This document shows, piece after piece, positions 8,231 through 17,711 of a DNA stretch of 64,000 bases. Positions within the stretch are counted from its first letter, which is position 1, and each line of letters starts with the position of its first letter. Origin of the DNA: Paracoccus methylovorus (GTDB lineage Bacteria > Pseudomonadota > Alphaproteobacteria > Rhodobacterales > Rhodobacteraceae); NCBI RefSeq assembly GCF_016919705.1, contig NZ_CP070368.1, positions 1,054,001-1,118,000 of the forward strand, given 5' to 3'. Below the pieces are notes generated by a model, which saw nothing but the letters and a program-made list of their open reading frames with translations, was not told the DNA's origin and ran no database searches. The position numbers and the translations under genes are program-made.

Positions 8231-9241
8231 ATGATGCGCCGAATGCTTGCCCTGTTGGTCGCCCTTGCCCTGGTTCTGGGCGGGCTTTGGCTGGGTGGCG
8301 AAAGCCTGCTGGCGCAGCAGATGCGCCGCCTTGCGGCCGAACAGCCCATGACGGATCTGGGCGCAGTGCAGGAATTGCGCGATCCGGGCCGATTTGGGGT
8401 GCGAGCCTTGGGCCTTGAATTGCAAACCGATGCCGGACGGCTTGGCTTGCAGCAAGCCGAGCTTTGGCTGAGCCCCCTGCACCCCACCACCTTGCGATTT
8501 GCCCTGGCACCCAAGGGCATGCTGGATGCTGGTTCTGGCCCGTTGGAGCTGGGTCTGGGCGATGCCATGGCCCAACTGCGCTTCTCACCGTGGAACGGAC
8601 TGGGTCTGGCAGCAGCCCAGATCAAGGCTGGACCCTTGACCATCGCGGGGACAGAGCTTGCGACAGCGGTGCGGATCAATGCTGTGGGGCGCACATTGGA
8701 TCAGGATGCGCCAAGCGGGGCCGCAGTCAGCTATGATCTGAACCTGACACTGCATGGGCTGGACCCCGGCGCGTTTGCGACCTTATCCCTGCCCGGCCCG
8801 TTAAACGCGACCGCTACGGGACGGATCTGGCTGGATGCCCTGCCCCAGCCATGGACGTTGACGCCCGATCTGGCCCCCCTGCCCGTGGGCTTGCGGCTGG
8901 ACGAGGTGGAATTGCAATTGGGCGGGTTGCAGGCACGTATCATCGGCCGGGTCCAAGCCGATGCGCAGGATCGCGCCGAAGGTCGGCTCGTGCTTTACAC
9001 CACCGACGCCAAGCCGCTTTTGCAGGCGGCTGCCAGTGCCGGGCTGATTCCGTCCAGAGTGGTGAGATTGGCCGGCACCATGTTGAAGACCATCTCGGAC
9101 CTGCCATTGCCGGACGAGGACGGCCAGCGCTTTCCACCCCCGGCCGAGGGTGAGTTGCGCCTGCCGCTGCGATTTGCCGATGGCAAGGTCAGCCTCGGGC
9201 CGCTGACGCTCGGTCCGGCGCCAGTCTTTCCACGCCGCTAG
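8231..9241 (+). CDS. DUF2125-like envelope protein
   Basis: The product (336 residues) has an N-terminal hydrophobic anchor or signal (LALLVALALVLGGLWLGG, about residues 6-23). The rest is a soluble, beta-rich body with many Leu/Gly strands and no enzyme motif. It resembles DUF2125, an uncharacterised alphaproteobacterial family anchored in or exported across the inner membrane. Two ATGs are adjacent (8231 and 8234). The GAGG at 8225-8228 is better spaced for 8234, so the true protein may be one residue shorter. It converges on tyrA with a 4-bp overlap. Family assignment is moderate; function unknown. Confidence 0.6.
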   Translation: MMRRMLALLVALALVLGGLWLGGESLLAQQMRRLAAEQPMTDLGAVQELRDPGRFGVRALGLELQTDAGRLGLQQAELWLSPLHPTTLRFALAPKGMLDAGSGPLELGLGDAMAQLRFSPWNGLGLAAAQIKAGPLTIAGTELATAVRINAVGRTLDQDAPSGAAVSYDLNLTLHGLDPGAFATLSLPGPLNATATGRIWLDALPQPWTLTPDLAPLPVGLRLDEVELQLGGLQARIIGRVQADAQDRAEGRLVLYTTDAKPLLQAAASAGLIPSRVVRLAGTMLKTISDLPLPDEDGQRFPPPAEGELRLPLRFADGKVSLGPLTLGPAPVFPRR

Positions 9242-10173
9242 GGTTTGGACGTATCGCCCGCTGCCAGACTGCGGCCGAAATCCGGCGCCGCCGTGTCCTG
9301 CCCGGCCTCGATGATGCCGCGGCGGATCGCCCGTGTGCGGGTGAAGTAATCGTGCAGTTGCTGACCGTCACCCATGCGGATGGCGCGCTGCAGCACGAAA
9401 AGCTCCTCGGTGAACCGGCCGAGGATGTCCAGCACCGCATCCTTGTTCTGCAAGAACACATCGCGCCACATGGTCGGATCCGAGGCCGCGATGCGGGTAA
9501 AGTCCCGAAACCCGGCGGCGGAATATTTGATGACCTCGCTTTCGGTGACCCGCTTGAGATGATCGGCCACGCCGACCATGGTATAGGCGATCAGATGCGG
9601 CGTATGGCTCGTTACCGCCAGCACCAGATCATGATGCGCTGCATCCATGGTTTCGACATTGGCCCCCATAGCGCGGATCAGCGCCGAAAGCCGTTCCACC
9701 GCTTCCAGCTCACCACCTTCGACGGGGGTCAGAAGCCACCAGCGGTTCTGAAACAGCGAGGCAAAACCCGAACGCGGCCCGGAATGTTCAGTCCCTGCCA
9801 GCGGATGGCCGGGAATAAAATGCACGCCCGCAGGAATATGCGGAGCAACCTCGTCTATGACCGCCTGCTTGACCGAACCCACATCGGTCACCGTCGCGCC
9901 CGGCTTCAGATGCGGCGCGATTTCGGCCATCACCGCGCCCATGGCGCCAACAGGAACAGCCAGAACCACCAGATCAGCGCCGGCGACGGCCTCGGCTGCG
10001 GTTTCGGTCACCTGATCGACCAGCGCGATCTCGCGCGCAACGGCGCGGGTCTCGGGACTGCGGGCATGGCCGACGATCTCGCCCGCCAGCCCCGCCTCAC
10101 GCATGGCCAGCGACATGGAGCCAGCGATAAGGCCAAGCCCGATCAGGGCAACGCGATCATAGATCGCCGCCAT
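9238..10173 (-). CDS. tyrA: Prephenate/arogenate dehydrogenase family protein
   Basis: The 311-residue protein starts [24 protein letters not shown], a Rossmann nucleotide-binding loop (GxGxxxGS). It also has the TDVGSVK, PGHPLAGTEHSGP and LTPVEGG blocks of TyrA. It catalyses the oxidative decarboxylation step leading to tyrosine. The chosen ATG (10173) overlaps the hisC stop by one base (TGATG), which favours it over in-frame starts further upstream inside hisC. It is the last gene of the yajC-to-tyrA run. NAD versus NADP and prephenate versus arogenate preference cannot be read from the sequence. Confidence 0.92.
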   Translation of the reverse strand: MAAIYDRVALIGLGLIAGSMSLAMREAGLAGEIVGHARSPETRAVAREIALVDQVTETAAEAVAGADLVVLAVPVGAMGAVMAEIAPHLKPGATVTDVGSVKQAVIDEVAPHIPAGVHFIPGHPLAGTEHSGPRSGFASLFQNRWWLLTPVEGGELEAVERLSALIRAMGANVETMDAAHHDLVLAVTSHTPHLIAYTMVGVADHLKRVTESEVIKYSAAGFRDFTRIAASDPTMWRDVFLQNKDAVLDILGRFTEELFVLQRAIRMGDGQQLHDYFTRTRAIRRGIIEAGQDTAAPDFGRSLAAGDTSKP

Positions 10174-11276
10174 CAGCGACGCCCCGCGCGTTCGGCCATG
10201 AACTGGCCGACGACATGGGCCACGCGCCGGCAAGAGGCCTCGTCGCCCACGGTGATGCGCAGGCACTGCGGCAGGCCATAGCCGCCGACCCGACGCACGA
10301 TCAGCCCCTGGGCCTTGAGGTATTCGTCGCAGGCCTCGGCCGTCATCACATCGGCAAAGCGGGCCAGAATGAAATTCGCACAAGAGGTATCCGAAGGCAC
10401 CCCCTTCTCGGCCAGCGCCTCGGCCAGCCACGCCCGCATCCTTGCGTTTTCGGCTTGGCAACGGGTGATATGTTCACGGTCGCGCATGGCAGCCTCGGCC
10501 CCTTCCAGCGCGATACTGGACAGGTTGAAGGGACCACGGATACGATTCAACACATCCACGATCTCGCGCGGACCATAGCCCCAGCCGACCCGCAGCCCGC
10601 CAAGCCCATAAATCTTCGAAAAGGTCCGGGTCATGAACACATTGGGCAGCCGACTCGCCAGTTCGGCACCGCCGTCGTATTCCTCGACATATTCCGCATA
10701 GGCCGCATCGACCACCAGGATCGCCTGCGGCACGGCGCGTGCCAGCCGCTCAAGCTCGGGCAGGCCGATCATGGTGCCGGTCGGGTTGTTGGGATTGGCG
10801 ACGAAAATCAGCCGTGTCTGTTCGGTTGCGCCCTCGATCAGCGCGTCGACGTCGGTTACCCGGTCGCGCTCGGCCACCTGAACCGGGGTAGCGCCTGCGG
10901 CATGGGCGCTGATGCGATACATCAGGAAACCATGTTCGGTAAACAGCACCTCGGTTCCCGGCCCGGCATAGGCCTGGCACAGCAGGTGGATGATCTCGTC
11001 AGAGCCCACGCCGCAGATGATCCGATCGGGGTCCAGCCCATGCACCTCGCCGATCGCACCGCGCAGACCGGCGTGGTCGGTGTTGGGATAGCGATGCATA
11101 CTGTGTGCAGCCCGGATCACCGCTTCGCGCGCCTTGTCCGACGGGCCAAAGGGATTCTCGTTCGAGGAAAGCTTCACGACATTCTCGACCCCCGCCACCT
11201 TGGAAGCCCCGCCTTCGTAAAGCGAGATCTCCATGATGCCGGGTTGCGGAGCGATGGTCGTCTGGTTCTGCGACAT
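10173..11276 (-). CDS. hisC: Histidinol-phosphate aminotransferase
   Basis: The 367-residue, fold-type I PLP enzyme has [10 protein letters not shown] near residue 37, [11 protein letters not shown] near 155, and the PLP lysine in [20 protein letters not shown]. HisC transfers an amino group in histidine synthesis. In alphaproteobacteria the hisC-tyrA pair is common and the enzyme often also handles aromatic amino acids. Here it is coupled to tyrA by a 1-bp overlap, supporting a shared role in aromatic amino acid synthesis. It lies 135 bp after ccmG on the same strand. Confidence 0.93.
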   Translation of the reverse strand: MSQNQTTIAPQPGIMEISLYEGGASKVAGVENVVKLSSNENPFGPSDKAREAVIRAAHSMHRYPNTDHAGLRGAIGEVHGLDPDRIICGVGSDEIIHLLCQAYAGPGTEVLFTEHGFLMYRISAHAAGATPVQVAERDRVTDVDALIEGATEQTRLIFVANPNNPTGTMIGLPELERLARAVPQAILVVDAAYAEYVEEYDGGAELASRLPNVFMTRTFSKIYGLGGLRVGWGYGPREIVDVLNRIRGPFNLSSIALEGAEAAMRDREHITRCQAENARMRAWLAEALAEKGVPSDTSCANFILARFADVMTAEACDEYLKAQGLIVRRVGGYGLPQCLRITVGDEASCRRVAHVVGQFMAERAGRR

Positions 11277-11411
11277 GGCGGTCCTCTTGCAAGCCCGGCT
11301 GTCTTAGCGCCCGCAGCAGGGCTTGGAAAGCCTTGTCCACAGGCGAACCGCCAACTGCTTCTTCGTTGCCCAAATACCCCATGAAAGGGCGCCAATGGGC
11401 CAAAGCGGGTC

Positions 11412-11951
11412 TCACTCGGCCGCCAGCGCCTTTTCCAACTCGGGCAGGAATCGGCTCTGGTAATCCTCGCGCACCAAGGGCCCGGCATAGCGGTAAAGGA
11501 TCTGTCCCTTGCCATCCACGATAAAGGTCTCGGGCGGCGCGGTCACACCCCAGTCTATGGCGATGCGCCCGCGTGGATCGGTGGCCAGCGCGTGATAGGG
11601 ATCGCCATGTTCGGACAGAAACCCCAAGGCGGCGGATTCCGGATCCTTCAGATCCACGCCATAAACCGGCAGGCTCTTGGAAAGCTCGGTCAGGGTCGGA
11701 TGCTCGGCCCGGCAAGGAGGGCACCAACTGGCCCAGAAATTCACCAGCTTCACGCCCGGTTCGCGCAGCATTTCATCGGTCAACTGGGTCTTGCCTGGCA
11801 AGGTGGTCTCGCCCACCGCGGGCGCCTCGCGCCCGATCATGGCCGAGGGCAGCGCATCGGGATCGTTGCGCATCAATGCCCAACCGGCAAGTCCGGCAAA
11901 ACCGGCAAACACCGCCACCGGCAGCAGCATCATCGGTGAAAACCTAGCCAC
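11412..11951 (-). CDS. ccmG: Thiol:disulfide oxidoreductase for cytochrome c maturation
   Basis: This is a membrane-anchored thioredoxin-fold protein with one N-terminal helix (LLPVAVFAGFAGLAGWAL), the active site WASWCPPCRAEHP and the cis-Pro loop GVTAPPETFIVD. It reduces the heme-binding cysteines of apocytochrome c in the periplasm. The GTG at 11951 gives MARFSPMMLLP and overlaps ccmD by 8 bp; ATGs at 11933 or 11930 are alternatives. It belongs to the ccmABCDG run and is probably translationally coupled to ccmD. Confidence 0.92.
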   Translation of the reverse strand: MARFSPMMLLPVAVFAGFAGLAGWALMRNDPDALPSAMIGREAPAVGETTLPGKTQLTDEMLREPGVKLVNFWASWCPPCRAEHPTLTELSKSLPVYGVDLKDPESAALGFLSEHGDPYHALATDPRGRIAIDWGVTAPPETFIVDGKGQILYRYAGPLVREDYQSRFLPELEKALAAE

Positions 11952-12087
11952 GGCGCTCGTGCTCCTGCAATTCGCGGCGGGCACGGGCATTGGCCAGCAC
12001 GGTCTGCACGATAATGCCGATCAGCAGCACCAGAGTTGCGCCGTAGGCAGCCAGAACGGTTCCGGCATATCTGCCAAGTTCGGTCAT
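11944..12087 (-). CDS. ccmD: Heme exporter protein D (small)
   Basis: The 47-residue protein starts MTELGRYAGTVLAAYGATLVLLIGIIVQTVLANARARREL: one membrane helix followed by a positively charged cytoplasmic tail ending in HERRG. CcmD helps release holo-CcmE from the CcmABC heme-handling complex. The gene sits between ccmC (4-bp overlap) and ccmG (8-bp overlap), the usual place. The size matches the family. No separate longer frame is needed: the longer frame through this region belongs to ccmC's shadow. Confidence 0.88.
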   Translation of the reverse strand: MTELGRYAGTVLAAYGATLVLLIGIIVQTVLANARARRELQEHERRG

Positions 12088-12809
12088 GCACGGTTCTCCC
12101 TTGCCAACAGCGCGGCGAGGCGGCGGCGGCGGATCTCGGTCCGGGTGCGGATCAAGAGCAGCGCCAGAAACAGCAGGAAGAACCCCGCCATGCTCAGATA
12201 AAGCGGATAGCGATAGACGGCCGCCATCCGCTCTCCGGGCGCCAAGGACAGCGAGGCGCCCTGATGCAGCCCCTGATTCCAGAAATTCACCGCATAGCGC
12301 GACAAAAGCGCAAAGACCGAACCGACAAGGCACAGCACTCCGGTCAGGTCGGCGGCGCTGTCGGGGTTTTCGACCGCCTCCCACAGCGCCATATAGCCCA
12401 GATAGAACAAAAGCAGAATCAGGAACGAGGTCAGTCGCGGATCCCATTCCCACCATGTTCCCCACATCGGTTGGCCCCATACCGCGCCGGTGATCAGCGC
12501 GATCAGCGTCATCACCGCCCCGACAGGCGCGGCGGCCTTGGCGGCAAGCGCGCTGACATGGTGGCGCCGGATCAGCCAGATCAACGAGGTCACCAGCATC
12601 ATCAGCCAGATGTTGATCGCCATCAGCGCGGCAGGCACATGCAGGAAGACGATCTTGACGGTCGATCCCTGCTTGTAATCCTCGGGGGTCAGAAAGCCCC
12701 AGACCAGCCCGGTCACGGTGCTGAGCACCGCCGCGGCAATCACCCATGGCAGAACCGCGCCCGACGTGCGCATGAACTTGACGGGGTTGGCATATTCCCA
12801 AATCGACAT
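12084..12809 (-). CDS. ccmC: Heme exporter/handling protein C
   Basis: The 241-residue protein has six membrane helices. Between them is the Trp-rich WWEWDPRLTS periplasmic motif (near residue 120) that binds heme in CcmC, along with VHVPAALMAIN and conserved His residues. CcmC loads heme onto CcmE in the periplasm. It overlaps ccmD by 4 bp, and 52 bp separate it from ccmB upstream. Confidence 0.94.
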   Translation of the reverse strand: MSIWEYANPVKFMRTSGAVLPWVIAAAVLSTVTGLVWGFLTPEDYKQGSTVKIVFLHVPAALMAINIWLMMLVTSLIWLIRRHHVSALAAKAAAPVGAVMTLIALITGAVWGQPMWGTWWEWDPRLTSFLILLLFYLGYMALWEAVENPDSAADLTGVLCLVGSVFALLSRYAVNFWNQGLHQGASLSLAPGERMAAVYRYPLYLSMAGFFLLFLALLLIRTRTEIRRRRLAALLARENRA

Positions 12810-12861
12810 GCTAGTTCCCTACTCTGGCCTTGCCGCCCGCTCAAGTGCCCAGACGCCGCAT

Positions 12862-13518
12862 TCACCGCAGATTGACACGCAGTGCGGCGGCTGCGGCAAA
12901 AGGTGACAGGGCCAATGTGGCCAGCGTGATCCCCGCAAGAAAGACCAAAGGCGTGCCTGCCTCGGCACCTACGGCACCGCGCCGCACCGCTTCGGCTCCG
13001 AAGATCAGTGTCGGCATATAAAGCGGCAGCACCAGCAGCGATAAAAGCAAACCGCCGCGCCGCAGCCCCACCGTCACCGCCGCACCAAAGGCCCCCAGCA
13101 TCGACAGAGCCGGAGTTCCCAACACCAGCGAGGCGACAAGCCAGGGATAGGCCGGCCCCGGCAGATGCAGCAGCAGCGCAAAGACCGGCGCAGAAAGCGC
13201 AAGCGGCAGACCGGTCACCAGCCAATGGGCCAGCGCCTTGATCGCCACGGCGCCCTCCAGCGGCAGGGGCGCGGTGGCCAACAGGTCAAGGCTGCCATCC
13301 TCGAAATCCAGCGCGAATATCCGGTCCAGCGACAGCAGGCAGGACAGAAGCGCGCCCACCCACAGGATACCGGGCGCAATCCGCGACAATGTGCCGCCCT
13401 CGGGACCGACGCCGAACGGCACCAGCGTGCAGACGATAAGGAAAAACGCCAGCGCCAGCCCAAATCCTCCACCGGCACGGGTGGCAAGCCGCAGGTCGCG
13501 GATCAGTAGCGCCTTCAT
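12862..13518 (-). CDS. ccmB: Heme exporter protein B (ABC permease)
   Basis: The 218-residue, six-helix permease starts MKALLIRDLRLATRAGGGFGLALAFFL. The IFALDFEDGSLDLL segment (near residue 70) is characteristic of CcmB. With CcmA it forms the ABC transporter that drives release of holo-CcmE. The ATG at 13518 is chosen because the ccmA stop is only 10 bp upstream and MKALLIRDL is the family start. Confidence 0.93.
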   Translation of the reverse strand: MKALLIRDLRLATRAGGGFGLALAFFLIVCTLVPFGVGPEGGTLSRIAPGILWVGALLSCLLSLDRIFALDFEDGSLDLLATAPLPLEGAVAIKALAHWLVTGLPLALSAPVFALLLHLPGPAYPWLVASLVLGTPALSMLGAFGAAVTVGLRRGGLLLSLLVLPLYMPTLIFGAEAVRRGAVGAEAGTPLVFLAGITLATLALSPFAAAAALRVNLR

Positions 13519-13528
13519 CCGCCCATCC

Positions 13529-14161
13529 TCATCCGAATGCCTCGTTGAAACCGGCTGGCCTTGATTCGCAACGCAGGTTCGCGGCACGGAATGTGCCAAG
13601 CTCAAGAATCCCGGCTTCGGGCAGGCCCAGTTCGATATGGGTGGCGATCACCGCCGCCCCGCCGCGCCCCAGATGGTCGCGCAGCATCGAAACGAGCAGC
13701 GCGACCGAATCGTGGTCCAGCGATACCGTCGGTTCATCCAGCAGCCAGACCGGCCGTCCCGTCACCATCAACCGCGCCAGCCCAAGCCGCCGTTTCTGCC
13801 CGGCGGAAAGCGCATGGGCCGGCCGCGCGGCCAGTTCGCGCAGGTTCATTGCCCCAAGCGCCGGCGCAATTTCCCGACTGCCAAAGATATCGGCCCAGAA
13901 GCGCAGGTTCTCGGTCACGGTCAAGGCCGGTTTCAGCCCGTCGGAATGGCCTGCATAGGCGATGGCGTCAGGCGCAGCCTCGACCGTGCCCGCGACAAGG
14001 GGCTGCAAGCCCGTCAACGTCCGCAAAAGCGTGGTCTTGCCGATACCGTTCGGCCCCCGCAGCACCAGCGCGCTGCCCGCGTTCAGGATGAAACTGACGC
14101 CCTCGATGGCACGTAGCCCACCCCGTGCCACAGCGACGTCGCGGACGGAAAGCAGGCTCAT
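13529..14161 (-). CDS. ccmA: Heme exporter ATP-binding protein A
   Basis: The 210-residue ABC ATPase has Walker [10 protein letters not shown] (near residue 35), an ABC signature variant [14 protein letters not shown], and Walker [13 protein letters not shown]. It powers the CcmABCD complex in cytochrome c maturation. Its start overlaps the stop of the upstream Mth938-like gene by 4 bp, so translation of the two is probably coupled. Confidence 0.94.
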   Translation of the reverse strand: MSLLSVRDVAVARGGLRAIEGVSFILNAGSALVLRGPNGIGKTTLLRTLTGLQPLVAGTVEAAPDAIAYAGHSDGLKPALTVTENLRFWADIFGSREIAPALGAMNLRELAARPAHALSAGQKRRLGLARLMVTGRPVWLLDEPTVSLDHDSVALLVSMLRDHLGRGGAAVIATHIELGLPEAGILELGTFRAANLRCESRPAGFNEAFG

Positions 14162-14514
14162 AATGGGATCAGCGCACAGGCCACGCGCCGGCCTTCGGAC
14201 AGCGTGACGTTATAGCTGCGCGCGGCCGAGGGGGAATTCATCGGCTCGGCCATCACCCCTGCTTCTTCCAGCGCAGCGCTCAGCGCGCGTGGCGGAAAGG
14301 CGATCTCGGCCCCCATGCCTAGAAACAGCACATCCACCCGACCGGCCAGCGCCAGCAATCCGGCGTGATCGTCAAGTCCCCCCCAAGGTTGCACACCGTC
14401 AGGGGTGACGATCACCGACCCATAATGCACCACGCCGCCGACACGAAAAAAACCGGGCCCGTAGCCGTCCACCGGCACGGCCCCAGAAAATTCGGTCGGC
14501 GTCATCGTGGGCAT
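14158..14514 (-). CDS. Mth938-like domain protein (DUF498)
   Basis: The 118-residue protein begins [27 protein letters not shown] and has the [16 protein letters not shown] and [26 protein letters not shown] segments of the Mth938/AAMDC family. The family's biochemical role is unknown. The gene is wedged between secF (1-bp overlap) and ccmA (4-bp overlap), a conserved alphaproteobacterial position suggesting co-expression with secretion and cytochrome assembly genes. Confidence 0.85.
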   Translation of the reverse strand: MPTMTPTEFSGAVPVDGYGPGFFRVGGVVHYGSVIVTPDGVQPWGGLDDHAGLLALAGRVDVLFLGMGAEIAFPPRALSAALEEAGVMAEPMNSPSAARSYNVTLSEGRRVACALIPL

Positions 14515-15506
14515 CAGGGCGCGTCCCGGAAGGCGGCTGGAATGTCCTCGCCCGGCGCCTTTTCCTTGGGATCGGGTTTGGACCAGTCGCGTTTGACGCC
14601 CAGCCACAGCACGATGTTCTTGGCGACGTAGATCGTCGAGTAGCAGCCGACGACCACCCCCCAAAGCATGGCGATGACGAATTCGCGCACCACGTCGCCA
14701 CCAAAGATCAGCATGGCGGTCAGCGCAATGGCGGTGGTTACGGCGGTCATGATGGTGCGCGACAGAGTTTCGTTCACCGTCAGGTTCATCACGTCGATCA
14801 GCGGCATGGTCTTGTATTTGACCAGATTTTCGCGCAGCCGGTCAAAGACCACCACGGTATCGTTGACCGAATAGCCCAGCGTGGTCAGCAGCGCCGCAAT
14901 GGTCGTCAGGTCGAAACGCAGCTGGAACGCGGCGAACAGCCCGACCGTCAGCAGCACGTCGTGGACCAGCGCGACCACGCCGCCAAGCGCGAACTGCCAT
15001 TCGAAGCGCAGCCAGATATACAGCAGGATGCCAATGGTCGCCGCGCCCACGGCATAGAAAGCCGTCTTGATCAGCTCACCCGACACCTTGGGCCCGACCG
15101 ATTCGACGGCGGCAAAGACCACCTGCGGATCGACGGTTTGCAGCGCCGCCTCGATCTCGTTCAACTGCTCGGGTGTAACCGATCCGGTCTCGTCCATGGT
15201 GCCGATTCGGATCATGGCGACATGCTTGGTCGTGCCAAAACTGGGATCGAAAACCTCGGTGATCGAGACGTCGCCCAGATTCAACTCGTTCAGGGCCTGA
15301 CGATAGTCGCCGACTTCAAAGGCGGTGGGGCTTTCGGTGCGGATCGTGGTGCCGCCCTTGAAGTCGATGCCGAAGTTCAGTCCCATCGTCAGGATGAGCA
15401 CCACCGAGGCGACCATGGCCACGGCCGAGATGCCGAAAGTCAGCCATTGCCAGCGAAAGAAGTTATAGCTCGTATTGTCGGGAACGAGTTTCAGACGAAA
15501 TGCCAT
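14514..15506 (-). CDS. secF: Protein translocase subunit SecF
   Basis: The 330-residue RND-type membrane protein has six helices. The first is followed by LNFGIDFKGGTTI (SecF signature), and the later helices contain TLGYSVNDTVVVFDRLREN. With SecD it uses the proton gradient to assist late stages of Sec export. It lies 12 bp after secD and is followed by a 1-bp overlap with the Mth938-like gene. Confidence 0.95.
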   Translation of the reverse strand: MAFRLKLVPDNTSYNFFRWQWLTFGISAVAMVASVVLILTMGLNFGIDFKGGTTIRTESPTAFEVGDYRQALNELNLGDVSITEVFDPSFGTTKHVAMIRIGTMDETGSVTPEQLNEIEAALQTVDPQVVFAAVESVGPKVSGELIKTAFYAVGAATIGILLYIWLRFEWQFALGGVVALVHDVLLTVGLFAAFQLRFDLTTIAALLTTLGYSVNDTVVVFDRLRENLVKYKTMPLIDVMNLTVNETLSRTIMTAVTTAIALTAMLIFGGDVVREFVIAMLWGVVVGCYSTIYVAKNIVLWLGVKRDWSKPDPKEKAPGEDIPAAFRDAP

Positions 15507-15518
15507 GGTCCTGCTCCC

Positions 15519-17183
15519 TTACAAGATCAATTCTTTGGGTTTACGCCATTCCAGCCAGAACACGATCAGCAGCCGCGTCAGATAGATCGCGGTGAAGACC
15601 GAGGTGACCAGACCGATGGTCAGCGTGACCGCAAAGCCTTTCACCGGACCGGAGCCGAGGAAGAACATCACCGCCGCGGCGATGAAGCTGGTGACGTTGG
15701 CATCGATGATTGCGCTCATCGCCTCGCTGAAGCCGTCGTCGATGGCTTTCACCACCCGCTTGCCGGCGCGCAACTCTTCACGGATGCGTTCATAGATGAT
15801 GACGTTGGCGTCCACGGCGGTGCCAACGGTCAGCACGATACCCGCGATACCCGGCAGCGTCAGCGTTGCCCCCATCATCGACATGATCGACAGGATAAGG
15901 ATGATGTTGACGATGACCGCGATCGAGGCGAAGGCACCGAAAAGACCATAGCTTGCAATCATATAGGCCACCACCGCCACCGTGGCGATGACCGCGGAAA
16001 GCCGTCCGGCGTCGACGGAATCCTGCCCCAGTTCCGGGCCGATGGTGCGTTCTTCCAGGAAGGTCATCTCGGCGGGCAGCGCGCCGGCGCGCAAAAGCAC
16101 GGCGAGCCTTGTGGAATCCTCGACGTTCATCGCGCCCGAGATCTGGCCCGAGCCGGTGGTGATCGCCTGCCGGATCACAGGGGCCGATATCACCTGATTG
16201 TCCAGCACGATGGCGAAGGGCTGGCCGATATTGGCCGAAGTATATGCCCCGAACCGCTTGGCGCCCGAAGGGCCGAATCGGAATTCCACCGCCGGAGCGC
16301 CGTTCTGGTCAAAGCTGGGCCGGGCGTCGGTCAGATCCTCGCCGGTAACGACGGGGCTTTCCTCGATGATGTAAAAGACGCCGGGCTCATCCATCGAGGG
16401 CAACAGGACATTGCCGGGACCGGGGCGTGCATTGGCGTCCGAGGTGCGGCTGATGACCGGGTTGAAGGTCAGTTTCGCCGTGGTGCCGATCAGTTGCTTC
16501 AGCTCTTCTGCCGAGCCGATGCCGGGCACCTGGATCAGGATGCGATCCTTGCCCTGCCGCATGATCGTTGGTTCGCGCGTGCCGACCTCGTCGATGCGGC
16601 GGCGGATGATTTCCAGCGACTGCTGTACCGTGCGGTCGTCGGTCGCGGCCTTTTCAGCCTCGGACAACTGCACGCTCAACCGGTTGCCGTTGGCCGAGAT
16701 CGCAAGATCGCTTTGCCCCGCCCCTGTCAGCGAGGCGACCGGGGTGGCAAGACCACGGGCGATTTCGACCGCCTTGGCCATCTGATCGGGATTGCCGATC
16801 TCGACCGCAAGCTGGCCGTCGGGCGCCTGAACGCGGCGAACCGCGCCCACGACATCGCGCTGCGCCGCCAATGCATCGCGCAACTCGGGCCAAAGCGCAT
16901 CCATACGCGCCTTGTAGACATCCTGGACATGCACCTCGCCCAGAAGATGGGCCCCGCCGCGCAGGTCGAGGCCCAGATTGACCAGACCCGAGGGCAGCCA
17001 GTTCGGCCAGCCCGCGCGGGCCGCAGCCTCGTCGGGGGTTTCGAAACCGTTGCGTTCGACGGCGGCGATGGCGTCGTTATGCTGCTCGACCCGATTATAA
17101 AACAGGTTCGGCGCGGCATAGAGCAGTCCCAGGGCGACAAGCCCCAGGATCAGCAGACGCTTCCAGAATGGGATGTCCAGCAT
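15519..17183 (-). CDS. secD: Protein translocase subunit SecD
   Basis: The 554-residue protein starts with one helix, then a large periplasmic region with the LGLDLRGGAHLLGEV motif. The C-terminal five helices include TVGTAVDANVIIYERIREEL and a final VTSVFTAIYLTRLLI. Length and order match SecD. It acts with SecF, YajC and SecYEG at the inner membrane. The gene lies 15 bp after yajC, giving the conserved yajC-secD-secF order. Confidence 0.95.
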   Translation of the reverse strand: MLDIPFWKRLLILGLVALGLLYAAPNLFYNRVEQHNDAIAAVERNGFETPDEAAARAGWPNWLPSGLVNLGLDLRGGAHLLGEVHVQDVYKARMDALWPELRDALAAQRDVVGAVRRVQAPDGQLAVEIGNPDQMAKAVEIARGLATPVASLTGAGQSDLAISANGNRLSVQLSEAEKAATDDRTVQQSLEIIRRRIDEVGTREPTIMRQGKDRILIQVPGIGSAEELKQLIGTTAKLTFNPVISRTSDANARPGPGNVLLPSMDEPGVFYIIEESPVVTGEDLTDARPSFDQNGAPAVEFRFGPSGAKRFGAYTSANIGQPFAIVLDNQVISAPVIRQAITTGSGQISGAMNVEDSTRLAVLLRAGALPAEMTFLEERTIGPELGQDSVDAGRLSAVIATVAVVAYMIASYGLFGAFASIAVIVNIILILSIMSMMGATLTLPGIAGIVLTVGTAVDANVIIYERIREELRAGKRVVKAIDDGFSEAMSAIIDANVTSFIAAAVMFFLGSGPVKGFAVTLTIGLVTSVFTAIYLTRLLIVFWLEWRKPKELIL

Positions 17184-17198
17184 TGTGCGTGATGGGCC

Positions 17199-17531
17199 TT
17201 AGCTGTTGGCGGCGGCGGGTTGGGTGCGGTTCACGAGGCCGGTCACGGTCGAGCGGACGACGCGAACCTTGACGCCGGGCGCGATCTCGACTTCCAGTTC
17301 GCTGTCGCGAACCGAGGTGACCTTGCCGATCAGACCGCCTTGGGTCACGACCTCATCGCCTTTTTTCAGCGCCTCGACCATGGCGCGATGTTCTTTCATG
17401 CGCTTCTGCTGCGGGCGGATCATCAGGAAATACATGATGACGAAAATCAGGACGAGCGGCAGGAACGAGGCGAGTCCAGCAGCGCCGGAGGCGCCTCCTG
17501 CGGCCTGAGCATAGGCGGGGGTCACGAGCAT
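17199..17531 (-). CDS. yajC: Preprotein translocase subunit YajC
   Basis: The 110-residue protein has an N-terminal membrane helix (LPLVLIFVIMYFLMIRP) followed by QQKRMKEHRAMVEALKKGDEVVTQGGLIGKV, the standard YajC core. The ATG at 17531 gives the short family-length protein; an in-frame extension to 18689 is antisense to mazG and spurious. It opens the yajC-secDF transcript, with 180 bp to the divergent mazG that probably holds both promoters. Confidence 0.95.
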   Translation of the reverse strand: MLVTPAYAQAAGGASGAAGLASFLPLVLIFVIMYFLMIRPQQKRMKEHRAMVEALKKGDEVVTQGGLIGKVTSVRDSELEVEIAPGVKVRVVRSTVTGLVNRTQPAAANS

Positions 17532-17711
17532 TAAGTCTATCCCTGTGCTGTCGTTCTCCGGGAGATCCCCCGGCGGAATTGGCGCGCACCCTATCCCCGG
17601 CCGGAACCGATGGCAAGAAAGCCCGGTGCCCAGCACGGTGGGTAACGCGACGTGGACATGGGCCCGCGCATGTGGCAGGTCAACGCGACAAGCCGACCAA
17701 GAGGGATCACG

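Noticed and set aside
14961..17192. A 743-codon open frame on the plus strand
   Set aside because: It lies antisense to secF and secD and has low-complexity His/Asp/Arg-rich composition without any recognisable domain.
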